Shown here: positions 1 through 6,373 of the stretch, piece after piece
Layout of the letters: each line of letters starts with the position of its first letter
Position numbering within the stretch: position 1 is the stretch's first letter
Origin: Candidatus Peribacteria bacterium
GTDB lineage: Bacteria; Patescibacteriota; Gracilibacteria; Peribacterales; Peribacteraceae
Reading direction: 5' to 3'
Length of the DNA stretch: 64,000 nucleotides
NCBI GenBank assembly: GCA_943350395.1
Contig: CALRAD010000005.1
Coordinates: forward strand, 1-64,000
The notes under the pieces: generated by a model
The model's input: only the letters and a program-made list of their open reading frames with translations
The model's database searches: none
What the model was told of the DNA's origin: nothing
Position numbers and translations under genes: made by a program

Positions 1-17
1 TGGCGGTGTTCTGAGCG

Positions 18-123
18 CCTCATCCCCTGACCCCTCCGGTCCTCTCTCGGCCCTGCGGGGCCACTCTCTCCGCTGAGGCGGAGAAAGAAGGCGGAGAATT
101 TTTTTCTGGAGAAGGGGAAGCCT
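18..123. repeat. GC-rich palindromic dispersed repeat, copy 1
   Basis: About 106 bp, closely similar to 49725-49834. Shared blocks include GGTCCTCTCTCGGCCC, CCACTCTCTCCGCTGAGGCG and TTTTTTTCTGGAGAAGGGG. It contains inner stems and lies inside the phosphomannomutase reading frame. Confidence 0.8.
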
Positions 124-535
124 CGATTCTTCTTCTTAACTCCTGCAAATCTTCTCCCGAAAACGCATCCGCATCGCGGGTGCATAATTTGATGCCATTA
201 TCTTCTTTCGGATTATGACTCGCGGTGATCTGCATTCCCGCATCGAATTTCTGTGTACAGATCGTGAAGTAGTTCACCGGACTCGGCGTCTGCCCGATAT
301 CAAAAACCTCACAGCCTGCGACAATCAATCCTTTCATCACCTCGGCTTGTAAAGCCAAGCTATGGGTACGCGCATCGCGACCGACAGCAACGGTCGGGGA
401 CGGATGTTCTTTGCCGTACTTCTCGATCAGCACCGTTCCGAATGCAAAACCGATCTGCAGGCATGCCTCCTCGGTGAGCTGCGTACCGGCAACGCCTCGG
501 ATGTCGTAGGCGCGAAAAATGCGTGGATCAATCAT
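20..535 (-). CDS. Phosphomannomutase/phosphoglucomutase, N-terminal part, truncated
   Basis: The enzyme family interconverts hexose-1- and hexose-6-phosphates for sugar-nucleotide and envelope synthesis. The protein begins MIDPRIFRAYDIRG, the typical N-terminus, has VGRDARTHS, and carries the phosphoserine loop ITASHNPKEDNG at about residues 103-114. It stops after 171 residues, whereas the family is usually near 450. The last 30 or so residues are translated from a GC-rich palindromic repeat (18-123), and the repeat itself supplies the TGA stop at 20-22. The same residue run (SFSASAERVAP) is potentially encoded by the second copy at 49.7 kb, so this C-terminus is not native. Either the gene is broken by the insertion or the rest lies beyond the window in another frame. 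The start is supported by TATACT (547-542, minus) six bases upstream. Confidence 0.8.
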   Translation of the reverse strand: MIDPRIFRAYDIRGVAGTQLTEEACLQIGFAFGTVLIEKYGKEHPSPTVAVGRDARTHSLALQAEVMKGLIVAGCEVFDIGQTPSPVNYFTICTQKFDAGMQITASHNPKEDNGIKLCTRDADAFSGEDLQELRRRIEASPSPEKNSPPSFSASAERVAPQGRERTGGVRG

Positions 536-541
536 GGAGAA

Positions 542-547
542 AGTATA
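542..547 (-). promoter_or_regulatory. -10 hexamer TATACT, leaderless start of the phosphomannomutase gene
   Basis: The hexamer reads TATACT on the minus strand and leaves six bases before the ATG at 535. The predicted transcription start is therefore at the start codon. No clear -35 was assigned. Confidence 0.55.
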
Positions 548-803
548 TAGAACAAAACCGCCTCGAGTATTGCTACCGGGACGGTGTTTGTTTTGATCAC
601 CAGGCGAGTAAAGGATGAGCTCTATTCACTTGATGACAAGAACAGTATAGCAAACTTTACATCAAAAGGCAAATGGATTATGAGCTGTCATGGAGGATCC
701 GCTGTTCCTGAGATTGTTATTCTCTTTGTCATTTGCTAGCCTAGTCGGGCTGCAGGTACGTCTGCGGCAACGTATTGATCCTTTGTGACACAGGTTTAAA
801 GAT
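548..803. other. Intergenic region before tRNA-Asp
   Basis: I see no supportable gene in these 256 bases. TTGATC at 775-780 could belong to the tRNA promoter, but the spacing to an A/T-rich -10 is poor. Confidence 0.4.
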
Positions 804-880
804 GGAGCCATAGCTCAGCTGGTTAGAGCGCTTCCCTGTCACGGAAGAGGTCGCGGGTTCGAATCCCGTTGGCTCCGCCA
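804..880 (+). tRNA. tRNA-Asp (GTC)
   Basis: Complete cloverleaf. Acceptor GGAGCCA pairs with TGGCTCC, the anticodon stem is CTTCC/GGAAG with loop CTGTCAC (anticodon GTC), the T arm contains GGTTCGAAT, the discriminator is G877 and CCA is encoded at 878-880. The last 14 bases through 881 recur at 5019-5032. Confidence 0.97.
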
Positions 881-923
881 TTCTCGAAGCAACTCCAAAT
901 CACACTACTTTTTTAGCAACTGA

Positions 924-974
924 GGAAACCCCGAGTGATCCGCCGAAGGCGGAGAGTCGCGGGGTTGGCTCCGC
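924..974. repeat. Palindromic repeat with tRNA-3'-end-like terminus, copy 1
   Basis: Begins GGAAACCCCGAGTGA (924-938), has the hairpin TCCGCCGAAGGCGGA and ends GGGTTGGCTCCGC (962-974). Both ends match the copy at 4966-5029; the middles differ. It lies just downstream of tRNA-Asp. Confidence 0.7.
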
Positions 975-990
975 TACAAACGTTCATCGA

Positions 991-2604
991 CTATACCAAA
1001 CTCATCGCTGCATCCATGGAGTCATCTAAACCCTGGTCCAACAGTTGTCGCGTATTTTGCGCATGCTTCTGTCCATGGATGACAGCCTCCGCATCCGTTG
1101 GAGCGTAATTCATTGTTTCCATATCCGCCGTGAATGCCGCTTCTCCATATGATTTTCCTTTAAGAAGAGCATCCATTAAGTGAAGGTAGTTTGCATCCGT
1201 AATGGGCATGCCCCCATTTAAATCCATTTTTCCAATGTTAGCTGCATCACCCTTTGCATGAGTAAAGACCGCTAAGCGAGATTGTAGGGTTTTGTCAGTT
1301 TGAAATTTTTTGTCTTTCATCAAGCCTTCGATCATTCCTCCGCCGTAACACGCAATGGTGTTCATCGTCAGCGTGCACTGAGGAAATTCTTGCAGCAGTT
1401 CGACAATATCTTTTGCATCGAGCGAATAGTCGCCGAAGCGAAAATTGTTCTCTTTTCCATGTGAGAAAACATCGAGACAAACATGGAACGGTTTGCCTTT
1501 ACATTGTAAGGCAACCGATTCAAATTCTCTGTGCAACATTTCTTTTGGGTTAGATTTTCCTGCAAAAAGAGGCGGGCGTGTAATGAGTTGAGGATGCGTT
1601 GATTGCAAGACTTTGTTGAGCATCGTTGAGTTGGCCAGTCCGGTTCGTGTCAGCGTAAAATGCTGACCATCAGATATGTCAACGACGCGAAGATGCGCGA
1701 CTGGTACATTTTTCGGTAGATCGTATTCTTTCATTGCTTTTTGATTAGTCCCCGATTGTGTCTGTTTGTACTCTTTCTCTGCCAATGCCGCTCGCTTTTC
1801 AAGAAGTATCGCATCATCCAACAGCATGCTGCGCATAACGACGAACATGACTTGAGGCGCATTTTTTTGGCGGAAAACTATGAGATGTTCATCGTTGAGG
1901 GATATGTCCCATTTTTCCTGATCCTGACGTGGTTGATAGGTTAAACGACCGTCATCAAACTGCATGAAGTTGGTTAATTTTGGGTACTGTTTTACAAACT
2001 CCCCCCACACGTACTTAGCAAGCTGCGTGGACTGCAGTTTTTGATTGGTTTTTGTAAAGTGATCAACGCCGGCGACTATAACACGATTAATTTCGTCCAA
2101 AGGTAAATTGAATCTCTTTTCAAAATTTAGGTAGGCAACAGCACATTCTCTGCGTGCCTCTTCTGTTAATTGTACCTCTGCGAATTGCATAAGAGAATTC
2201 GCCCTTTTTGTTAGAGATTCAGCTTTCGTTTCGAGTTTCTCCCCATAAATTGTTATCTTCTTTCGAGGGTCTACATTACCCAGATCTTGAAACGCGATTT
2301 GTAAAACATCTGCCGCGCGTTTTTCCAGCTCGTCTCGCGAAAAAGAATCGAACGTATGAACAACATGGGCTTTCTGGAACCATTGCAAAGCAGATTTAAG
2401 ATCATGCACAGGCAAAAGCAATGCTGCTTTAAAGCGGTTTACAACGGCATTTTTCAAATGGACATTCTGATCCTGCAGAAGCGATTTTTCCACAGCGGCG
2501 CTACCACTAAGGTGCAAATCTGCTTCTATTAAAGAAATTTGTTGTTCTATTTTCTGAGTTTGTGCAGCAGGATCCGTTGGTTTTTGTTCAAATTTTTCGG
2601 GCAT
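991..2604 (-). CDS. Putative caspase-like (clan CD) cysteine peptidase
   Basis: A 537-residue protein without signal peptide or membrane segment. The N-terminal two thirds are helical and charged and I do not recognise them. Residues about 373-425 match the catalytic core pattern of clan CD peptidases (caspases, legumain C13): a beta-strand leading to Ser-His-Gly (H382), then about 35 residues later a strand ending Ile-Ala-Cys-Tyr-Gly-Gly-Gly (C419). A His-Gly and Ala-Cys dyad followed by glycines is the family hallmark, but sequence similarity beyond it is low, so the assignment is inference. Substrate and pathway are unknown. The gene is divergent from the one at 2806. TATAAT at 2633-2628 (minus) lies 23 bases before the ATG. 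It is the largest gene of the tRNA-Asp island. Confidence 0.6.
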   Translation of the reverse strand: MPEKFEQKPTDPAAQTQKIEQQISLIEADLHLSGSAAVEKSLLQDQNVHLKNAVVNRFKAALLLPVHDLKSALQWFQKAHVVHTFDSFSRDELEKRAADVLQIAFQDLGNVDPRKKITIYGEKLETKAESLTKRANSLMQFAEVQLTEEARRECAVAYLNFEKRFNLPLDEINRVIVAGVDHFTKTNQKLQSTQLAKYVWGEFVKQYPKLTNFMQFDDGRLTYQPRQDQEKWDISLNDEHLIVFRQKNAPQVMFVVMRSMLLDDAILLEKRAALAEKEYKQTQSGTNQKAMKEYDLPKNVPVAHLRVVDISDGQHFTLTRTGLANSTMLNKVLQSTHPQLITRPPLFAGKSNPKEMLHREFESVALQCKGKPFHVCLDVFSHGKENNFRFGDYSLDAKDIVELLQEFPQCTLTMNTIACYGGGMIEGLMKDKKFQTDKTLQSRLAVFTHAKGDAANIGKMDLNGGMPITDANYLHLMDALLKGKSYGEAAFTADMETMNYAPTDAEAVIHGQKHAQNTRQLLDQGLDDSMDAAMSLV

Positions 2605-2805
2605 TTTTTTATTTCAGAATCTCTATAATTATAGCATGATTTTCGTTCTTTTGCCACATAACCCATGACCATTGCATTGGCAAGCAAGTGGTAGACCTCC
2701 GATGAGTCGACCTTCATCAGTTCTAAAATCATCGCGTCCAGCCCGCCACGTCGTTCGCGATTGCCATGATTCCGCCACAACTGCTACGATTCTACAATAG
2801 AGTGC

Positions 2806-3129
2806 ATGAGTGCCACTGAACAATTCTCGGAAACCATCGGCAATCTCAACGTCACGATCAATGCGTTTCATGCGGCAGGTACGGATGAGCGGGCTCTTGA
2901 TGACTCAGCAGCCGAAATCAGCTTAGCCGTACGTTCTTTAGGTCTCGATTATTTCACACATGAAATATTGAACGGTGTCGACGTCAATCTGCGAGAAGAA
3001 GTTGTGGCGTTGATGAAAAAAGCCCAGACAGCTGTAAGCAATCTTCCAAAATGGAGAGAAAGCATCGCAGACAAAATTAAGGATTTGTGCTTCTCCGGCA
3101 ACGCATCAATAAACTCCTCTGTAATCTAA
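2806..3129 (+). CDS. Hypothetical protein, 107 aa
   Basis: I do not recognise this small soluble protein. It is acidic and mostly helical by composition and has no signal peptide. The start is supported by TACAAT at 2793-2798, seven bases before the ATG, the spacing seen at many starts here. It is transcribed divergently from the caspase-like gene and convergently with the gene at 3220-3978, from which it is separated by a long hairpin. A role linked to the peptidase (inhibitor or regulator) is possible only by position. Confidence 0.6.
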   Translation: MSATEQFSETIGNLNVTINAFHAAGTDERALDDSAAEISLAVRSLGLDYFTHEILNGVDVNLREEVVALMKKAQTAVSNLPKWRESIADKIKDLCFSGNASINSSVI

Positions 3130-3150
3130 GCTACTGCAATATTGTGTTTG

Positions 3151-3219
3151 AACTGATTTTTTCGATGTGTATTCGAACCACATTCAGGATGTCGAGCCTC
3201 CTGAATGTGTGAATCAGTT
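3151..3219. terminator. Long hairpin between convergent genes
   Basis: AACTGATT (3151-3158) pairs with AATCAGTT (3212-3219), and an inner stem pairs CACATTCAGGA with TCCTGAATGTG. It sits immediately after the stop codons of both convergent genes, so a bidirectional terminator is likely. The inner part is also a copy of the ACATTCAGAATGT-type repeat. Confidence 0.5.
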
Positions 3220-3978
3220 CTATAGCATTCTGCGTGCTGCTGCATCATTGCGGATAGACACTGGAGATCCGAAGTATTTCCACACCGTTGGTTCCCCTTT
3301 CCTTTTCTGAGAATGGACCATGCTACGTCCATGCCCTGCGTCTGGGTCGATGATAACACCTGCAGCTCCATGTTGACTTAAGTCGACTTCGTAGAGGCCT
3401 CCTGCTGTCAGGATGCGTCTATGGAGATCTTGGATGAAATCCCCCAAAGGCGGACTTTCATCTGACCCTGCAAAGTCATCGAGCCTATTGAAGAGCGCTC
3501 TTGGATGTGCGGTATTCGGTGTTCTCTGTAAGATCTCGACAAGGGCATGGCGGATTCTCACGGAGCAAGAATCATCGATACTCATTTTCTCCAGTGTTGA
3601 TCGAACAACCGCATGTGAGAAAAATGCAGTCGGCGTTTCCGTCGGCTTGGGTGCCAGACTGCAATTCATGTACGGATGTACGTGAGGGATGGCATTCTTT
3701 TCCGATGTGGTATCCGCTTGATTCCATCGTGTATGTGTATAGCCTCTGTAGCTGCTGTATCGAGCCTTCCCTTCTGCAGAAACTGAGGAAAGAAATCCTT
3801 CATCGACGTCAGTCCTGGGAATAACAACGATGGTCTTGTCAGAGCAGAGACTGACGATCTGCATCAGATCCTGTCCGCACTCGATTCTTCCGCTGGAGAA
3901 CTGAGGACTGCAGATCGAAAACCCTTCCTCCTTCAGTGGGTGATCATTGGTCAGTCGTTCAAGTGAGACAAGATGCAT
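3220..3978 (-). CDS. Hypothetical protein, 252 aa
   Basis: No family recognised. The protein is soluble, with no signal peptide or membrane segment and several His and Cys residues scattered through it. The start is supported by TATAGT (3990-3985, minus) six bases before the ATG. It is divergent from the gene starting at 4123. It lies inside the candidate island, and both neighbours are also unrecognised. Confidence 0.6.
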   Translation of the reverse strand: MHLVSLERLTNDHPLKEEGFSICSPQFSSGRIECGQDLMQIVSLCSDKTIVVIPRTDVDEGFLSSVSAEGKARYSSYRGYTHTRWNQADTTSEKNAIPHVHPYMNCSLAPKPTETPTAFFSHAVVRSTLEKMSIDDSCSVRIRHALVEILQRTPNTAHPRALFNRLDDFAGSDESPPLGDFIQDLHRRILTAGGLYEVDLSQHGAAGVIIDPDAGHGRSMVHSQKRKGEPTVWKYFGSPVSIRNDAAARRML

Positions 3979-4051
3979 AAGAATACTATAAATATATTAT
4001 CACTTTTGTCAAAATTTTCGACAAAAATGCCTATTGCGGCTGCTGAAAAGT

Positions 4052-4079
4052 CGAACCACGTTCAGAATGTCCCGCCACA
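4052..4079 (+). repeat. 28-bp dyad repeat upstream of a promoter
   Basis: Matches 4897-4924 in 27 of 28 bases. The core is close to the perfect dyad ACATTC-A-GAATGT. It ends five bases before the -35 of the gene at 4123, a position that would suit an operator or activator site. Confidence 0.6.
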
Positions 4080-4084
4080 TATTA

Positions 4085-4113
4085 TTAGACAAAGATATAA
4101 AAAGTATTATAAT
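4085..4113 (+). promoter_or_regulatory. Sigma70-type promoter TTAGAC-17-TATAAT
   Basis: -35 TTAGAC at 4085-4090, 17-base spacer, consensus -10 TATAAT at 4108-4113, then nine bases to ATG 4123. It fixes the start of the downstream gene, which would have only a 1-4 base leader. Confidence 0.75.
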
Positions 4114-4122
4114 AAAAAAGTG

Positions 4123-4857
4123 ATGGACAAATTCTCCGAACTCTGTGAGGCTCGTATTCTGATCGGAGACTGTGTCTCTGAAGCTGAGCTTTTGTTCGAA
4201 GCACTTCTTGCTGAGGCGCAACAGTTGTCAAGCGGAGAAGATCGAGAATTTGTCTTAGCGGGGATGCATGAAGGAACTGCTGTAGAAACCCTCGCACATG
4301 TGATCGCCGTGAATCGCTCAGGAGGACATCCGACTATAGTGGCGCTTGCAAATACACATGACATTAGAAATAAGATTGCATATCTCACCCATGATAGCCG
4401 CGTCCTCCTGAACTGCGATCCCAAAGCTTGGGAAGGCGCTGCTATAGTAAATATGTGTACAGCTGCATGGGAAACTATGGAATTTTCTGCGGACACAGAA
4501 AGAAGGATACAAAGCCTCATCCTACGGGTACGAGGATCAAAACTCATTACAGCGATACATCATGCACGAACTGAAGTTATCCAAACGATTACTCAAAACT
4601 GTCTTCAGAATATGGAGAGGCCAAGCCCAAACAAATTGATCCCAAGAGATCAAATCATCATACAGGCCACAGAACATGGGCTTGATTCACTGCCCCTCTT
4701 GGAATTGCATAAACTATTGAATGACCATAAGCGACTTCAGCAATTAGCTGGGATCGTTAAATCCAGAGACGATAGCAATGTAGGCACACGACACCAAAGT
4801 TGGGATGCTGCGATGTTAGATTTGATAACTGATGACGATCCTACTTCCGTGCTCTAA
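4123..4857 (+). CDS. Hypothetical protein, 244 aa
   Basis: No family recognised. The frame is open from 3973, but the strong promoter at 4085-4113 and a 28-bp repeat at 4052-4079 lie inside the extension, so I place the start at ATG 4123 (MDKFSELCEAR). The protein is soluble and rich in helices. Residues about 85-130 (HPTIVALANTHDIRNKIAYL and following) alternate hydrophobic and polar residues as in a globular alpha/beta or helical-repeat fold. It is the last gene before the right boundary of the candidate island. The DNA is somewhat AT-richer than the housekeeping genes further on. Confidence 0.6.
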   Translation: MDKFSELCEARILIGDCVSEAELLFEALLAEAQQLSSGEDREFVLAGMHEGTAVETLAHVIAVNRSGGHPTIVALANTHDIRNKIAYLTHDSRVLLNCDPKAWEGAAIVNMCTAAWETMEFSADTERRIQSLILRVRGSKLITAIHHARTEVIQTITQNCLQNMERPSPNKLIPRDQIIIQATEHGLDSLPLLELHKLLNDHKRLQQLAGIVKSRDDSNVGTRHQSWDAAMLDLITDDDPTSVL

Positions 4858-4896
4858 GCAATCGTGCCACCGTGCTTGAGTAAATTTGCATGTACA

Positions 4897-4924
4897 CGAA
4901 CCACATTCAGAATGTCCCGCCACA
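4897..4924 (+). repeat. 28-bp dyad repeat, perfect-dyad copy
   Basis: Contains the perfect 13-bp dyad ACATTCAGAATGT. It lies downstream of the 4123 gene with no obvious promoter after it. Confidence 0.6.
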
Positions 4925-4965
4925 CTCAAAACAACATCCATTTTCACTACTTCAAAAACAACCTC

Positions 4966-5032
4966 GGAAACCCCGAGTGACTCCGAGCGAGCGTAGCGAG
5001 TCGAGGAGGAATCGAAGGGTTGGCTCCGCCAT
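4966..5032. repeat. Palindromic repeat with tRNA-Asp 3'-end-like terminus, copy 2
   Basis: Starts GGAAACCCCGAGTGA (4966-4980), holds the hairpin GAGCGAGCGTAGCGAGTC and ends with GTTGGCTCCGCCAT (5019-5032), identical to the tRNA-Asp 3' end. It may be the right attachment site of the island or a dispersed palindromic element. Confidence 0.65.
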
Positions 5033-5067
5033 CATTGAAAAGCCATATCCGTCAGCCTGTTCCCCGT

Positions 5068-5871
5068 TTAGGAAACACCACTGGCAAGTTTCGCAAACTC
5101 TGTGACCGGCACACTCGTGATAGATCCAGCCTGCCAACCCTCCGGATAGTTCGAAAGATATGCCTGACGCGCGTCTTCTTCGGTCGTAAACCCGACCATG
5201 CACTTATTCTCCGGATCATTCACTTGGACAGGGCTGCCATCCGGCTTCTGCAGTGTCTGCGGAATTTGCCGGATGATGAACACGGTCGAACTGTCGAGTG
5301 AGGATCCGAGAAAAATATCCAGAAATTCTCCGTCATCGGGATCAATGTTGTTCGGGAAAAATCCGTACGGATGTTTCACCGGACTGCCGTTGCGCATCAT
5401 CCCCGGTGTGTGTGTGAAAACGACCGGTGTACCCTGCAATAACTCACGAACAGTTGTTTGCATATTCTGCATCAGCTCAGTTGGATCATCCACACCCAAT
5501 GTGGCGAGCGGTGTGCCCCGGTTTGTCAGATCCAGTTCGAGCCTGCGGAGTTGATTACGCAGCGGGATGGCTGTTTCCGGAGACATTCCGCTCCGGGACA
5601 GGTCATCGAATTGTGCCCGTTGCTGTCGATACTCTGTCACCAATCTGCTCACCTCGCGGCCAATGGCACCGTTCAATTGAGAGACTGAACTTTCTGCAAA
5701 TTCTTTCGCATTCCCCGGATCTGCCATCTCAGAAGTTTTTGGTTTTTCGACGGGTACATCGGCACTATTTTTGTTCTGTTCCGGTGTAGAAAATCCCGGC
5801 GACTCGAAAGCACACAATCGCGCTTCGCCAAAGATCAATTCAAAAAGCCTGTGATGAGCCCATGGTCTCAT
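5068..5871 (-). CDS. Protein with C-terminal InPase-like (polyvalent-protein) domain
   Basis: 267 residues. Residues 1-60 are low in structure, 60-145 look like a helical coiled region, and 165-262 match the phage/plasmid 'inorganic pyrophosphatase' domain of polyvalent proteins: HPYGFFPNNIDPDDGEFLDIFLG, then VFIIRQ, then ENKCMVGF-TTEEDARQAYLSNYPEGW and a terminal EFAKLA. In that family the domain occurs in large proteins injected or carried by phages and conjugative elements; enzymatic activity is not certain. Here it stands as a short protein. Its ATG overlaps the stop of the upstream gene (ATGA at 5871-5868), indicating translational coupling. The link to a mobile element is inference. Confidence 0.65.
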   Translation of the reverse strand: MRPWAHHRLFELIFGEARLCAFESPGFSTPEQNKNSADVPVEKPKTSEMADPGNAKEFAESSVSQLNGAIGREVSRLVTEYRQQRAQFDDLSRSGMSPETAIPLRNQLRRLELDLTNRGTPLATLGVDDPTELMQNMQTTVRELLQGTPVVFTHTPGMMRNGSPVKHPYGFFPNNIDPDDGEFLDIFLGSSLDSSTVFIIRQIPQTLQKPDGSPVQVNDPENKCMVGFTTEEDARQAYLSNYPEGWQAGSITSVPVTEFAKLASGVS

Positions 5872-6218
5872 AGTGCCTGGATGCGGGATTCGATGAGGAC
5901 CAGTGTTTTCTGCTCTTCACCATGCCAGAGATGTTCAACGTACCGGAGTGCGGCGCGCGTATATCCTGCTACATTTTGATGCATCGCTGCCTGCACTTCC
6001 TGACTCCGCTTCGCATACAGCTCATAGGCTTGCGCATAGCGGCGTGCCCGGTTCTGACGCTCTTCCGGCGACTCGTTATGATACTTCTGCTCCAATTGTG
6101 TTACCGAAGGAAACGCCAGTTCCGGTTCGATCGCACCCATCATGGAGTTATACGCAGTCTCTCCGGACTGCGGAAGTCCTGGGAGAATCGGAGGTGGGAT
6201 ATTTATGTTTTCCAGCAT
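5868..6218 (-). CDS. Hypothetical protein, 116 aa, first gene of a two-gene unit
   Basis: No family recognised. The frame is open from 6362, but TATAAT (6231-6226, minus, with an extended TGG before it) lies seven bases before ATG 6218, so I start at MLENINIPPPIL. After a Pro-rich N-terminus, residues 45-116 are strongly helical and charged (EERQNRARRYAQAYELYAKR). It overlaps the InPase-domain gene by four bases (ATGA), so the two products are probably made together and may interact. Confidence 0.6.
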   Translation of the reverse strand: MLENINIPPPILPGLPQSGETAYNSMMGAIEPELAFPSVTQLEQKYHNESPEERQNRARRYAQAYELYAKRSQEVQAAMHQNVAGYTRAALRYVEHLWHGEEQKTLVLIESRIQAL

Positions 6219-6225
6219 TCTTCCC

Positions 6226-6234
6226 ATTATACCA
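6226..6234 (-). promoter_or_regulatory. Extended -10 promoter TGGTATAAT, leaderless
   Basis: On the minus strand TGG directly precedes a consensus TATAAT, which ends seven bases before ATG 6218. No good -35 is seen, in keeping with an extended -10 promoter. Confidence 0.7.
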
Positions 6235-6294
6235 GAAAATCTGCTGATTTGCATTCCGAGAAGGAAGAACTTCATCAGCTGACTACGCCATCTT

Positions 6295-6318
6295 CGAATC
6301 ACATTCAGCACGCCCGCC
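6295..6318 (+). repeat. Degenerate copy of the 28-bp dyad repeat
   Basis: CGAATCACATTCAGCACGCC matches the first half of the repeat well and the second half poorly. It lies 18 bases before the -35 at 6337. Confidence 0.35.
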
Positions 6319-6336
6319 CCCCCCATACACATATCA

Positions 6337-6365
6337 TTGACACACTGACACTTTTTGGACAAAAT
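6337..6365 (+). promoter_or_regulatory. Promoter TTGACA-17-CAAAAT, leaderless
   Basis: Consensus -35 TTGACA at 6337-6342, 17-base spacer, CAAAAT at 6360-6365, then eight bases to ATG 6374. Confidence 0.7.
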
Positions 6366-6373
6366 CTTCCACT

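Larger units (their letters stand above)
881..5032. mobile_element. Candidate genomic island at tRNA-Asp
   Basis: The 14-base sequence GTTGGCTCCGCCAT at the tRNA-Asp 3' end (868-881) is repeated directly at 5019-5032. Between the copies are four genes without recognisable housekeeping roles, one of them caspase-like. No integrase is seen, and a related palindromic repeat (924-974 and 4966-5029) also carries GGGTTGGCTCCGC. The copies may therefore belong to that repeat rather than being true attachment sites. Confidence 0.3.

Noticed and set aside
20-22. TGA read as glycine (code 25, as in Gracilibacteria) to rescue the phosphomannomutase
   Set aside because: TGA serves as a normal stop throughout, including the ATGA overlaps, and all core proteins end at family length.
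3973-4122. Upstream ATG 3973 as start of the 4123 gene
   Set aside because: A consensus promoter and a dyad repeat lie inside this stretch, and the opposite-strand gene starts in it.
5009-5032. A second tRNA-Asp gene or tRNA fragment at the right island edge
   Set aside because: Only the 3'-terminal bases match; there is no D or anticodon arm.
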